A stretch of DNA of 64,000 nt from Hyphomicrobiales bacterium (GTDB lineage: Bacteria > Pseudomonadota > Alphaproteobacteria > Rhizobiales > Beijerinckiaceae), in assembly GCA_900466745.1 (NCBI GenBank), contig UBNE01000001.1, positions 1 through 64,000 of the forward strand, given 5' to 3'. The translations under genes and the position numbers were made by a program. Of the stretch, positions 8,415 to 17,185 are shown piece by piece. Below the pieces are notes generated by a model. It ran no database searches, had not been told where the DNA came from, and saw nothing but the letters and a program-made list of their open reading frames with translations. Within the stretch, counting starts at the first letter, position 1. Each line of letters begins with the position of its first letter.

Positions 8415-9599
8415 TCAGCCGCCTCCGCCCCAGGCCGGATCGTTCAGGATGTCGTCCGCGTGCTCGCCGAGTCTTGGGCTCGGGCGCCCCGCCACCTGCC
8501 GCACGCCGTTCATGACGATGGGCGAGGCGACGGTCGGAATGGTGCCTGCCTTCGCGGCCTCGCTCGGCAAATCGACCCTGACGCCGCGCGCGATGACCTG
8601 CGGGTCGGCGAAGACCTCGCCGATATCGTTGATCGGCCCGGCCGGCACATGGACCTTTTCCAGCGCCGCCAGCAGGTCGGCCTTGGCATAGCGCTGGCAG
8701 AGCAAGTGCAGCTTCGCCGTCAGCGCGACGCGGTTCTTCACCCGCGACCTGTTGTCGAGATAGTCGGGATGGTCGGCCAGCGTCGGCTCGCCCAGAACCT
8801 CGCAGAGCTTGCGCCACTGCCCGTCATTGCCGGTCGCGATGATGATATGGCCGTCCGCGACCGGGAACACGTCATAGGGCACGATGTTCGGATGGGCGTT
8901 GCCGAGCCGCGGCGGCGGGTTGCCGCCGACCAGATAGTTCATCGCCTGGTTGCCGAGCACCGCGACCTGAGCGTCGAGCAGGGCGAGATCGAGCGTCGCG
9001 CCCTCGCCGGTCGCGTCGCGCTGGCGCAGCGCCGAGAGGATGCCGACCGTGGCGTAGAGCCCGGTATAGATGTCCGCGACGGCATAGCCCGCCTTCATCG
9101 GCGCGCCCTCAGGCTCGCCGGTGATCGACATCGCCCCGCCCATGCCCTGGACGAGGAAGTCGTAGCCGGCGCGCGGCGCATAGGGGCCGTCCTGCCCGAA
9201 GCCGGTGACCGAGCAATAGACGAGGCGCGGGAAGTCCTTGCGCAGCGAGGCGGCGTCGAGCCCGTATTTCGAGAGGCCGCCGACCTTGAAGTTCTCGATC
9301 ACCACGTCGGCATGGGCGGCCAGCCGCCTCACCAGCGCCTGCCCCTCCGGCGTGCGGAAATCGGCGGTGATCGAACGCTTGCCGCGATTGGCGGCGTGGA
9401 AATAGGCGGCGGAGAGATGCTCTTCGCCCGCGCCCTCGACGAAGGGCGGCCCCCATTTGCGGGTGTCGTCGCCTTCCGGCGCCTCGACCTTGACGACGTC
9501 GGCGCCGAGATCGGCCAGGAGCTGGCCGATCCAGGGACCTGCGAGGATGCGCGCCAGTTCGAGGACGCGCAGGCCGGTCAGCGGTGGGGTCGAAGTCAT
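8415..9599 (-). CDS. CoA-transferase family III, probable succinyl-CoA:glutarate CoA-transferase
   Basis: A 394-residue CaiB/BaiF-type enzyme. It opens PLTGLRVLELARILAGPW, and the catalytic aspartate is expected at D176 in AGYAVADIYTG. Family III enzymes move CoA between carboxylic acids. Its position downstream of glutaryl-CoA dehydrogenase on the same strand suggests it activates glutarate to glutaryl-CoA, like the human SUGCT and bacterial glutarate CoA-transferases. The family call is secure; the glutarate specificity is inferred from context. Confidence 0.85.
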   Translation of the reverse strand: MTSTPPLTGLRVLELARILAGPWIGQLLADLGADVVKVEAPEGDDTRKWGPPFVEGAGEEHLSAAYFHAANRGKRSITADFRTPEGQALVRRLAAHADVVIENFKVGGLSKYGLDAASLRKDFPRLVYCSVTGFGQDGPYAPRAGYDFLVQGMGGAMSITGEPEGAPMKAGYAVADIYTGLYATVGILSALRQRDATGEGATLDLALLDAQVAVLGNQAMNYLVGGNPPPRLGNAHPNIVPYDVFPVADGHIIIATGNDGQWRKLCEVLGEPTLADHPDYLDNRSRVKNRVALTAKLHLLCQRYAKADLLAALEKVHVPAGPINDIGEVFADPQVIARGVRVDLPSEAAKAGTIPTVASPIVMNGVRQVAGRPSPRLGEHADDILNDPAWGGGG

Positions 9600-9616
9600 C
9601 GGGCTCGATCCGCGCC

Positions 9617-9721
9617 GTCATCCTGGCCGGAGCGAAGCGGAGAGCCGGGATCCATGTCTGACCGCCGATCGGCGCCGGTCCGGCATGGATCCCGGGCCGA
9701 CCTGCGCTCGCCCGGGATGAC
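9617..9721. repeat. Intergenic palindromic element, family A
   Basis: About 105 bp dyad between the CoA-transferase and gcdH genes. Outer arms read GTCATCCTGG and CCGGGATGAC, and inner arms carry GGGATCCATG and CATGGATCCC. The same layout recurs near 10969, 15749, 38400, 53788 and 62322. It has no coding potential of its own. In RNA it would form a long cruciform-like hairpin between two genes of one operon. Confidence 0.85.
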
Positions 9722-9741
9722 GCGGAGGGGGTGGGGAGGGC

Positions 9742-10938
9742 TCAGAAGAACGCCTGCAGGCCGGTGATCGCCCGCCCGAGGATCAGCGCATGGACGTCAT
9801 GCGTGCCCTCATAGGTGTTCACCGTCTCGAGGTTCGCGGCGTGGCGCATCACCTGGTACTCGATCTGGATGCCGTTGCCGCCGTGCATGTCGCGGGCCGC
9901 GCGGGCGATGTCCAGCGCCTTCCCGCAATTGTTGCGCTTGACCAGCGAGATCATCTCCGGGGCCATCTTGCCCGCGTCCATCAGGCGGCCGACGCGCAGG
10001 CTACCTTGCAGGCCGAGCGTGATCTCGGTCAGCATGTCGGCGAGCTTCTTCTGGTAGAGCTGCGTCTGGGCCAGCGGCTTGTTGAACTGCTTGCGGTCGA
10101 GCCCGTATTGCCGGGCGCGGTGGAAGCAGTCCTCGGCGGCGCCCATCACGCCCCAGGAGATGCCGTAGCGGGCGCGGTTGAGGCAGCCGAACGGGCCCTT
10201 GAGCCCCGAGACGTTCGGCAGCAGGTTCTCTTCCGGCACGATGACGCCGTCCATGACGACCTCGCCGGTGATCGAGGCGCGCAATGAGAGCTTGCCGCCG
10301 ATCTTCGGCGCCGAGAGCCCCTTCATGCCCTTTTCGAGGATGAAGCCGCGGATCTGGTTGTCATGCGCGGCCGATTTCGCCCAGACGACGAAGACGTCGG
10401 CGATCGGCGAGTTCGAGATCCACATCTTGGAGCCGGTCAGCCTGTAGCCGTCGGCGACCTTCTCGGCGCGGGTCTTCATGCCGCCGGGATCGGAGCCGGC
10501 ATCCGGCTCGGTCAGGCCGAAGCAGCCGACCCATTCGCCCGAACCCAGCTTCGGCAGGTACTTCCTGCGCTGCTCCTCGCTGCCATAGGCATGGATCGGG
10601 TACATCACCAGCGAGGACTGCACCGACATCATCGAGCGATAGCCGGAGTCGATGCGCTCGACCTCGCGGGCGACGAGCCCGTAGGAGACGTAATTGGCGC
10701 CCGCGCAGCCGTACTCCTCGGGAACCGTGACGCCGAGCAGGCCGAGCTCGCCCATCTCGTTGAAGATCGAGCGGTCGGTCTTCTCGTCGAGATAGGCGTC
10801 GTGGATGCGGGGGGCGAGCTTCTCCTGCGCATAGGCGCGGGCCGTGTCGCGGATCAGACGCTCGTCCTCGGTGAGCTGCTCGTCGAGCAGATAGGCGTCG
10901 TCCCAGGTGAACTTCGCGAGCTTGTGGCTGGCGGCCAT
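9742..10938 (-). CDS. gcdH: Glutaryl-CoA dehydrogenase
   Basis: FAD enzyme that oxidises and decarboxylates glutaryl-CoA to crotonyl-CoA, the last specific step of lysine, hydroxylysine and tryptophan breakdown. The 398-residue protein carries the family hallmarks [18 protein letters not shown] near residues 98-115, FAD/substrate signature [10 protein letters not shown] near 141, and catalytic E377 in [23 protein letters not shown] site precedes the ATG. It lies between the aminoadipate-semialdehyde dehydrogenase and the CoA-transferase on the same strand, with a family A palindrome in each gap. Confidence 0.94.
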   Translation of the reverse strand: MAASHKLAKFTWDDAYLLDEQLTEDERLIRDTARAYAQEKLAPRIHDAYLDEKTDRSIFNEMGELGLLGVTVPEEYGCAGANYVSYGLVAREVERIDSGYRSMMSVQSSLVMYPIHAYGSEEQRRKYLPKLGSGEWVGCFGLTEPDAGSDPGGMKTRAEKVADGYRLTGSKMWISNSPIADVFVVWAKSAAHDNQIRGFILEKGMKGLSAPKIGGKLSLRASITGEVVMDGVIVPEENLLPNVSGLKGPFGCLNRARYGISWGVMGAAEDCFHRARQYGLDRKQFNKPLAQTQLYQKKLADMLTEITLGLQGSLRVGRLMDAGKMAPEMISLVKRNNCGKALDIARAARDMHGGNGIQIEYQVMRHAANLETVNTYEGTHDVHALILGRAITGLQAFF

Positions 10939-10968
10939 GGTTGTCGTCTCCCTTGAACCTGTTGCGGT

Positions 10969-11061
10969 GTCATCCCGGGCGACCGGAGGGAGACCCGGGA
11001 TCCATGCCGGAACGGTTCAGGCATGGATTCCGGCTCTGCGGTTCGCTCCGGCCGGGATGAC
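10969..11061. repeat. Intergenic palindromic element, family A
   Basis: About 93 bp dyad between gcdH and the aldehyde dehydrogenase gene. Ends read GTCATCCCGGGC and GGCCGGGATGAC, with an inner CCATGCC/GGCATGG pair. Same family as the element at 9617. Confidence 0.88.
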
Positions 11062-11087
11062 GACGCGGATGTTGTTAAACCTGCCGA

Positions 11088-12608
11088 TTACGCATCCACG
11101 TCGAAGCTGACGCCCTGCGCCAGCGGCAGCGTCGTGCCGTAGTTCAGCGTGTTGGTGGCGCGGCGCATATAGGCCTTCCAGGCATCGGAACCCGCCTCGC
11201 GGCCGCCGCCCGTCTCCTTCTCGCCGCCGAAGGCCCCGCCGATCTCGGCGCCCGAGGGGCCGATATTGACGTTGGCGATGCCGCAATCGGAACCTTCGTC
11301 CGAGACGAAGAGCTCGGCCTCGCGCATGTCCAGCGTGAAGATCGAGGAGGACAGGCCGGCGCCGACCGCGTTCTGGATCGCGATCGCCTCCTCGATCGAC
11401 CTGTACTTCATCACATAGAGGATCGGGGCGAAGGTCTCGCGCTCGACCGGGCCGCACTGCTTCGGCATCTCGACCAGCGCCGGCCGGACATAGAAGCCGC
11501 CGGAACCGACATCGACCTTCTCGCCGCCATGGACCTTGCCGCCCTCGGCCTTGGCCTCGGACAGCGCCTTCTGCATGCCCTGATAGGCGGCCTCGTCGAC
11601 CAGCGGGCCGACCAGCACGCCGGCCTCGCGCGGATCGCCGATCTTCACGCTGGCATAGACCTTGGCGAGCTTCGGCACGAGCTTGTCATAGACGTCCTCA
11701 TGCACGATCAGGCGGCGCAAAGTGGTGCAGCGCTGGCCGGCGGTGCCCATCGCCGCGAAGGCGATGCCGCGCAGCGCGATGTCGAGATCGGCCGAGGGCG
11801 CGACGATCGCGGCATTGTTGCCGCCGAGCTCCAGGATGGCGCGGGCGAAGCGCGCGGCGAGCTTCTGGCCGACTTCCTTGCCCATGCGGGTCGAGCCGGT
11901 CGCCGAGACGACCGGGACGCGGTGGTCGTTGACCAGCACGTCGCCGATCTCGCGGCCGCCGATCAGCAGCTCCGAGAGGCCGGCCGGCGCCTCGGGGCCG
12001 AAGCGCTTCATCGTCTTCTCGACGATGGCCTGCACGGCGAGCGCCGTCAGCGGGGTCTTCTCGGAGGGTTTCCAGACGACGCTGTCGCCGCAGACGAAGG
12101 CCAGCGCGGCGTTCCAGGACCAGACCGCGACCGGGAAATTGAAGGCCGAGATCACGCCGACGACGCCGAGCGGATGCCAGGTCTCCATCATCCGGTGGTT
12201 CGGGCGTTCGGTCGCGATGGTGAGGCCGTAGAGCTGGCGCGACAGGCCGACGGCGAAGTCGCAGATGTCGATCATCTCCTGCACCTCGCCGAGGCCCTCG
12301 GAGGTGACCTTGCCGGCCTCCAGCGTCACCAAGAGGCCGAGATCGGCCTTGGCGGCGCGCAGTTCCTCGCCGAGCAGGCGGACGAACTCGCCGCGCCGCG
12401 GCGCCGGCACCTTGCGCCAGGCGAGATAGGCGGACTGGGCCCGGCCGATCGCGGCCTCGGCCTCGGCGGCGCTGGTCTCGCGCAGCGTCGCGACGCTCTC
12501 GCCGGTGATCGGCGAGCGCGCCGACAGGCCCGCGGCGGCATAGGCGGATTCGGCGACGCCGAGGCGCTTGAGCAGGGCGAGCGTGTCTTGGGGAAGGGAG
12601 GTCGTCAT
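11088..12608 (-). CDS. amaB: L-aminoadipate-semialdehyde / piperideine-6-carboxylate dehydrogenase
   Basis: NAD-dependent aldehyde dehydrogenase of the ALDH7 (antiquitin/AmaB) group that oxidises 2-aminoadipate 6-semialdehyde to 2-aminoadipate in lysine catabolism. The 506-residue product has N157 in SAFNFPV, E260 in LELGGNNAAIV and nucleophile C294 in GTAGQRCTTLRRL. The last of these is an ALDH7-typical sequence. It is the first gene of the minus-strand block amaB-gcdH-CoA-transferase and is divergent from a LysR regulator. The enzymes converting 2-aminoadipate to glutaryl-CoA are not in the window. Confidence 0.9.
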   Translation of the reverse strand: MTTSLPQDTLALLKRLGVAESAYAAAGLSARSPITGESVATLRETSAAEAEAAIGRAQSAYLAWRKVPAPRRGEFVRLLGEELRAAKADLGLLVTLEAGKVTSEGLGEVQEMIDICDFAVGLSRQLYGLTIATERPNHRMMETWHPLGVVGVISAFNFPVAVWSWNAALAFVCGDSVVWKPSEKTPLTALAVQAIVEKTMKRFGPEAPAGLSELLIGGREIGDVLVNDHRVPVVSATGSTRMGKEVGQKLAARFARAILELGGNNAAIVAPSADLDIALRGIAFAAMGTAGQRCTTLRRLIVHEDVYDKLVPKLAKVYASVKIGDPREAGVLVGPLVDEAAYQGMQKALSEAKAEGGKVHGGEKVDVGSGGFYVRPALVEMPKQCGPVERETFAPILYVMKYRSIEEAIAIQNAVGAGLSSSIFTLDMREAELFVSDEGSDCGIANVNIGPSGAEIGGAFGGEKETGGGREAGSDAWKAYMRRATNTLNYGTTLPLAQGVSFDVDA

Positions 12609-12639
12609 GCGTTTGATCCTGATCGCCAGCGAACCACAG

Positions 12640-12759
12640 CCCTCATCCTGAGGAGCGCTTCCGACGGAAGCGCGTCCCGAAGGATGCTCCAGCCGGCCTC
12701 CATGGTGCGGACTGGAACATCCTTCGAGACGCCGCTGCGCGGCTCCTCAGGATGAGGGC
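12640..12759. repeat. Intergenic palindromic element, family B
   Basis: About 120 bp dyad with outer arms CCCTCATCCTGAGGAGC and GCTCCTCAGGATGAGGG. It is different in sequence from the GTCATCCCGG elements and resembles a repeat widespread in Hyphomicrobiales. It lies inside the divergent promoter region between amaB and the LysR gene, so amaB transcripts starting near LysR would include it. Confidence 0.85.
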
Positions 12760-12838
12760 TCGTATCGGGCCGCGGGGGCGGCCCGGCATTCACAGCGGAG
12801 AATGCCCTCTTTCCTAGTGCGGGGGCAACCGATATGTT

Positions 12839-12854
12839 CTCACCACTTGGTGAG
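12839..12854. promoter_or_regulatory. Palindrome upstream of LysR gene, probable operator
   Basis: Perfect inverted repeat with arms CTCACCA and TGGTGAG separated by CT, ending eight bases before the LysR start codon. Its placement fits autoregulation and control of the divergent amaB operon. The binding protein is inferred from position only. Confidence 0.55.
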
Positions 12855-12862
12855 TTTTATTC

Positions 12863-13777
12863 ATGGATGACGCCATCGTTCCCGGCCGCCTCTCGGTGCC
12901 GTCCCTCTCCGCGCTGGCGGCTTTCGAGGCCGCGGCGCGGCACAGCAGCTTCACCCGCGCGGCGGAGGAGCTGAACCTGACCCAGGGCGCCGTCAGCCGG
13001 CAGGTCGCCCATCTTGAGGAGGTGCTCGGGGTCAGCCTGTTCGAGCGCGTCAAGAAGCGCGTCAGCCTCACCGTCGCGGGCGCGGCCTATGCTGCCGAGG
13101 TGCGCGACGGGCTGTCGCGGCTCGCCGCGGCGACCGTCTCGGCGATGGCCTTCCGGGGGGCGGCCGGCGTGCTCAACCTCGCCATCCTGCCGACCTTCGG
13201 CACGCGCTGGCTGATCCCGCGCCTGCCGCGCTTCACCGAGGCCCATCCCGGCATCACCATCAATTTCGCCACCAAGCTGGTGCCCTTCGACTTCACGCGC
13301 GAGCCGCTCGACGCCGCCGTCCATTTCGGCGACCCGGTCTGGCCCGGGGCCAGGCTGCACCGGCTGATGGGCGAGGAGATCGTGCCGGTGGCCTCGCCGG
13401 CGCTGGTCGCCCGTTTCGGCCTGTCCGAGCCGGCCGACATGCTGAAGGCGCCGCTGCTGCAGCAATCGACCCGGCCGCGCGCCTGGGCGAACTGGCTGGA
13501 AGAGCAGGGCCTGCCGCCGCAGCGCGCCTTGATGGGGCCGCGCTTCGAGCAGTTCGCCATGGTCTCGCAAGCGGCGGTGGCGGGCTTGGGCCTCGCGATC
13601 GTGCCGCGCTTCCTCGTCGAGGAGGAGCTGCGCTCCGGGGCGCTTGTCATCCCGGTCGAACGCTCGCTGATCGGGCGGGAGGGCTATTACCTCGTCTACC
13701 CGGAGGAGAAGGCGAGCCTGCCGACGGTGGCGGCGTTCCGCGACTGGCTCCTGGCGGAGTGCGCCCCTTCCGCCTGA
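12863..13777 (+). CDS. LysR family transcriptional regulator (GcvA-like)
   Basis: A 304-residue regulator with the LysR winged helix-turn-helix at residues 8-70 (LSALAAFEAAARHSSFTRAA followed by LNLTQGAVSRQVAHLEE) and a periplasmic-binding-protein-like effector domain behind it. The sequence style matches the GcvA subgroup. It is divergent from the amaB-gcdH operon and points towards the FAD oxidase, so it most likely regulates this lysine/glutarate block. The effector could be lysine, aminoadipate or glutarate; this is inference. A palindrome sits just before its start. Confidence 0.9.
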   Translation: MDDAIVPGRLSVPSLSALAAFEAAARHSSFTRAAEELNLTQGAVSRQVAHLEEVLGVSLFERVKKRVSLTVAGAAYAAEVRDGLSRLAAATVSAMAFRGAAGVLNLAILPTFGTRWLIPRLPRFTEAHPGITINFATKLVPFDFTREPLDAAVHFGDPVWPGARLHRLMGEEIVPVASPALVARFGLSEPADMLKAPLLQQSTRPRAWANWLEEQGLPPQRALMGPRFEQFAMVSQAAVAGLGLAIVPRFLVEEELRSGALVIPVERSLIGREGYYLVYPEEKASLPTVAAFRDWLLAECAPSA

Positions 13778-13936
13778 TGCCCTGGAGCGAAGCGGCGCCC
13801 GGCAGGCCGCCCGGTCGCCGCTTCGCGCTTGGCGCATGCCTCGCGCTCTCGCCTCTCGACAAGCGCGCCCGGCCGCGTCATTCATGCGAAGAATTCACCA
13901 ACCGGCTCCCTGCGGAGCCGTCGCGCGAGGCCCGCC

Positions 13937-15160
13937 ATGCCGTCCGTCTCCGAAACCGCCGATGTCGTGATTTGCGGCGGCGCCGCGATCGGCTCCTCCG
14001 TCGCCTATCATCTCGCGGCCGAGCCCGGCTTCTCCGGCAAGGTCGTGGTGATCGAGAAGGACCCGACCTACCGCTACTCCGCCTCGGCCTTGTCGGCCGC
14101 CTCGATCCGCCAGCAATTCTCCAGCGCGGTCAATATCCGCATCTCGCTCTTCGGCATCGACTTCCTGCGCCATATCGGCCGCCATCTCGCGGTCGACGGC
14201 GAGGTGCCGGCGATCGACCTGCACGAGGGCGGCTACCTCTATCTCGCCGACGCGGAGGGCAAGAAAATCCTCGAAGCCAACCACAGGCTTCAGCGGCAGG
14301 AAGGCGCCGATATCGCGCTTTACGGCGCTGAGGCGCTGCGGGGCAGATTTCCCTGGCTGAACACGGAGGATCTCGCCTGCGGCAGCTACGGCGTCAGCGG
14401 CGAGGGCTGGTTCGACGGCTGGGCTCTGCTGCAGGCCTTCCGCAGGAAGGCGCGCAGCCTCGGCATCGAATACCGCCAGGGCGAGGTCGCGCGCTATCTC
14501 ACCGAGAACGGCCGCATCACCGGGGTCGAGCTCGCCGATGGCGGCCGCATCGCCTGCGGCGCCGCGGTCAACGCCAGCGGCACCCATGGCGCCAGGCTCG
14601 CCGCCACCGCCGGCGTCGCGATCCCGGTCCGGTCGATGAAGCGCTACATCTTCACCTTCCACTGCAAGGGCGATGTCGGGAACTGCCCGCTGCTGATCGA
14701 CACCGCCGGCGCCTGGTGCCGGCCGGAAGGGCAGCGCACGGCGGAGGGCCAGCTCTTCATCGGAAGCTGCTCGCCGCTGACCCCTGAGCAGGACGTCGAA
14801 TGGATCGAGACCGATCCGGCCGCCGAGGACGTCGACTGGCCCTTCTTCGAGGAGGCCGTCTGGGCGCCGCTGGCGCATCGCATCCCGGCCTTCGAGCAGA
14901 TCAGGCCCGGCCGCGCCTGGGCCGGCCCCTACGACATGTGCGGGCTCGACCACAACGCCATTGTCGGCCCGGCCGTCGGCCTGCCGAACCTCTATCTCGC
15001 CAACGGTTTCTCCGGGCATGGCCTGCAGCAGTCGCCGGCGGTCGGGCGCGGCATCGCCGAGCATATCGCGCATGGCCGCTATCGCTCGCTGGACCTTGCC
15101 GATCTCGGCCACGAGCGCATCGTGGCGGGCAGGCCGCTGGCGGAGGCCAACATCATCTGA
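13937..15160 (+). CDS. FAD-dependent amine oxidoreductase (DAO family), candidate L-pipecolate oxidase
   Basis: A 407-residue DAO-family flavoenzyme with the dinucleotide-binding motif VVICGGAAIGSSVAYHL at residues 8-24. A C-terminal FAD contact region, GLPNLYLANGFSGHGLQQS, is typical of sarcosine/pipecolate oxidase relatives. The ATG at 13937 gives the expected N-terminus; the 36-residue upstream extension is basic and unlike the family. Its place beside amaB and gcdH makes L-pipecolate oxidase (AmaA role, producing piperideine-6-carboxylate) an attractive guess. FOXRED1-like or other amine oxidase roles remain possible. Confidence 0.8.
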   Translation: MPSVSETADVVICGGAAIGSSVAYHLAAEPGFSGKVVVIEKDPTYRYSASALSAASIRQQFSSAVNIRISLFGIDFLRHIGRHLAVDGEVPAIDLHEGGYLYLADAEGKKILEANHRLQRQEGADIALYGAEALRGRFPWLNTEDLACGSYGVSGEGWFDGWALLQAFRRKARSLGIEYRQGEVARYLTENGRITGVELADGGRIACGAAVNASGTHGARLAATAGVAIPVRSMKRYIFTFHCKGDVGNCPLLIDTAGAWCRPEGQRTAEGQLFIGSCSPLTPEQDVEWIETDPAAEDVDWPFFEEAVWAPLAHRIPAFEQIRPGRAWAGPYDMCGLDHNAIVGPAVGLPNLYLANGFSGHGLQQSPAVGRGIAEHIAHGRYRSLDLADLGHERIVAGRPLAEANII

Positions 15161-15232
15161 GCCGAAGCGTCCCCGCGCGAAGCGGATGCCGGTTCGCATC
15201 GCGAGAATGCGGCAAGCCGAGAGGAGCCAGCC

Positions 15233-15739
15233 ATGGTCGACCCCGCTTTCGTCCTGACCATGGCGCGCTACAACGCCTGGCAGAACGAGAACCTGATGGC
15301 CGCAGCGGCCGGGCTGACGGACGAGGCGCGCAGGCTCGATCGCGGCGCCTTCTTCAAATCGATCCACGGTACCTTCAACCACATCCTCTGGGCCGACGAG
15401 GTCTGGCTGAGCCGGCTCCTCGGCACGGAGAAGCCGACGGTCGGCGGGCGCGGCTCAGCGGCCTATATCGAGGGCTGGGACCCGTTCTGCGCCCGCCGGC
15501 GCCAGCGCGACCGGGCGATCCTCGACTGGGCGCAGGGCGTGCAGCCCGACTGGCTGCGCGGCACCCTGATCTGGTATTCCGGCGCCGCCGGCCGGGAGAT
15601 GGGCAGGCCGCGCGCCTTCGTCATCGCCCATCTCTTCAACCACCAGACCCATCATCGCGGCCAGATCCACGCCATGCTGACGGCGGCCGGCGCCAAGCCG
15701 GACGACACCGACCTCTTCCTGGTCGACGAGGCGCGTTGA
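15233..15739 (+). CDS. DinB family protein
   Basis: Four-helix-bundle protein of 168 residues with three metal-binding histidines of the DinB/YfiT fold: one in TFNHILWADEVW near residue 48, and two in HLFNHQTHHRGQIHAML near residues 132-148. Members are thiol transferases or damage-inducible proteins of unknown function. A GAGAGGAG site precedes the start. It stands alone between the FAD oxidase and a palindromic element. Confidence 0.85.
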   Translation: MVDPAFVLTMARYNAWQNENLMAAAAGLTDEARRLDRGAFFKSIHGTFNHILWADEVWLSRLLGTEKPTVGGRGSAAYIEGWDPFCARRRQRDRAILDWAQGVQPDWLRGTLIWYSGAAGREMGRPRAFVIAHLFNHQTHHRGQIHAMLTAAGAKPDDTDLFLVDEAR

Positions 15740-15748
15740 AGCAGCACC

Positions 15749-15853
15749 GTCATCCGGGGCGACCGGACGGGGATCCGGGATCCACGCTTGAACTTTTATC
15801 GGATGGGCTCGGGCATGGAACCCGGCCCTGCGCTTCGCTTCGGCCGGGTTGAC
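15749..15853. repeat. Intergenic palindromic element, family A, overlapping a gene end
   Basis: About 105 bp degenerate family A dyad (GTCATCCGGGGCGACCGG at one end, GGCCGGGTTGAC at the other). It is unusual because the minus-strand membrane protein gene ending at 15796 reads into it, so it supplies that protein's last residues. Confidence 0.75.
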
Positions 15854-16371
15854 CCGTGTTCCGGGTCTTCCGCCGAGGGCTTTGGTTCAACGCCTTCGGC
15901 TTTCCCTGCGGCATCCTCATGCTGCGGCGGGACGGCGGCGGTGGCGTGCTGGCTCAGCCTCTGGAACAGGCCGAGGCCGACCAGGATGAGCACGGCCAGC
16001 AGCACCAGCAGGCCGGGATAGACGATCTCGGCGATCGTCTCGCGGGTGGTCTTGGCGATCAGCACCAGCGCCTCCAGCGAGAGCGCCACGATCATGATCG
16101 ACATGAACTTGGTCAGCGAGCCGCGCGCCTCGGCGGGGCGGCGCATCTCGCGATCCGCCATCACCTCCTCCTCGAACAGGAACTTGCCGACATCGGCGAC
16201 GGCGACCGCGATGATGACGAGGCCGATCGCGTCCAGCATCGCGCCGAGCGCGTCCTCGCCGTTCCAGTAGCCCGTGGCCGTGCGCCAGACCGCGACGCCG
16301 ATCAGGATCACGGAGGCGCAGAGCAGCGCGAGAGAGATCACGGTGTAGAGCAGCCGGCTGAAGACCGTCAT
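15796..16371 (-). CDS. Hypothetical membrane protein with repeat-derived C-terminus
   Basis: A 191-residue protein with about four hydrophobic helices in the first 140 residues (for example SLALLCASVILIGVAVW, ALGAMLDAIGLVIIAVAVA and VYPGLLVLLAVLILVGLGLF). Its charged tail ends STRPKRSAGPGSMPEPIR. That tail is a translation of the family A palindrome at 15749-15853, so the original stop codon has probably been lost or displaced. The start at 16371 gives MTVFSRLLYTVISL, a natural membrane-protein N-terminus. No characterised function is recognised. Confidence 0.72.
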   Translation of the reverse strand: MTVFSRLLYTVISLALLCASVILIGVAVWRTATGYWNGEDALGAMLDAIGLVIIAVAVADVGKFLFEEEVMADREMRRPAEARGSLTKFMSIMIVALSLEALVLIAKTTRETIAEIVYPGLLVLLAVLILVGLGLFQRLSQHATAAVPPQHEDAAGKAEGVEPKPSAEDPEHGSTRPKRSAGPGSMPEPIR

Positions 16372-16546
16372 GTTTTTCCCCTGTGCCTGCTGCCGACAAC
16401 CGATGGTGCTCCCGCCGGTTCCGCCCGGCGGTGGCGATGCGGGTCTCGATGCATCCCGGCGCTGCATGGCCGTCCCGGCGGCGCCGTCGATTGTCCGCGG
16501 CCGCGATCCATGCTCCATGCGCAGGATCCCGCCGGAGCGCTCGCCC

Positions 16547-17179
16547 ATGCCCGAGACGACGACACTCGCGACTTTCGCCCTGATCGCGCTCGGCATGGTG
16601 CTGACGCCGGGGCCGAACATGATCTACCTGATCTCGCGCTCGATCGCGCAGGGCAGGGCGGCGGGGTTGATCTCGCTCGGCGGCGTCGTCCTCGGCTTCG
16701 TCGTCTACATGGTCTGCGCCGCCTTCGGCATCACGGCGCTGCTCTTCGCGGTGCCTTACGCCTATGACGTGCTGCGACTCGGCGGCGCGGCCTATCTGCT
16801 CTGGCTCGCCTGGCAGGCCGTGCGCCCCGGCGGCCGCTCGCCCTTCCATCTGCGCGATCTGCCCCATGACGGGCCGCGCAAGCTCTTCGCCATGGGCCTG
16901 CTGACCAGCCTGCTCAATCCGAAGATCGCGATGCTCTATCTCGCGCTGCTGCCGCAATTCATCGACCCCGCCGCCGGCCATGTGCTGGGCCAGTCGATCG
17001 TGCTGGGCTTCACCCAGATCGTCGTCAGCGGCAGCGTGAACGCCTTGATCGCGATCGCGGCGGGCAGCATCGCCCTCTTCCTGAGGACGCGGCCCTTCTG
17101 GTCGCTGGTGCAGCGCTGGCTGATGGGCACGGTGCTGGCCGGCTTCGCCCTGCGCATGGCGATGGAAGCCCGCCGCTAG
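16547..17179 (+). CDS. LysE/RhtB family amino acid exporter
   Basis: A 210-residue inner-membrane exporter of the LysE superfamily. It has about six hydrophobic segments, the signature GMVLTPGPNMIYLISRS near residues 17-33, and SLLNPKIAMLYLALLPQF near 115-132. These efflux proteins export amino acids or derivatives such as homoserine lactone; the substrate is not predictable. I chose the ATG at 16547 because the upstream extension is not membrane-like. It is followed after six bases by the chromate transporter pair, so an operon is likely. Confidence 0.88.
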   Translation: MPETTTLATFALIALGMVLTPGPNMIYLISRSIAQGRAAGLISLGGVVLGFVVYMVCAAFGITALLFAVPYAYDVLRLGGAAYLLWLAWQAVRPGGRSPFHLRDLPHDGPRKLFAMGLLTSLLNPKIAMLYLALLPQFIDPAAGHVLGQSIVLGFTQIVVSGSVNALIAIAAGSIALFLRTRPFWSLVQRWLMGTVLAGFALRMAMEARR

Positions 17180-17185
17180 CTGCCG

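Noticed and set aside
13778..13936. N-terminal extension of the FAD oxidoreductase from 13829
   Set aside because: The extra 36 residues are basic and low-complexity, and the nucleotide-binding motif sits at the normal distance from the ATG at 13937.
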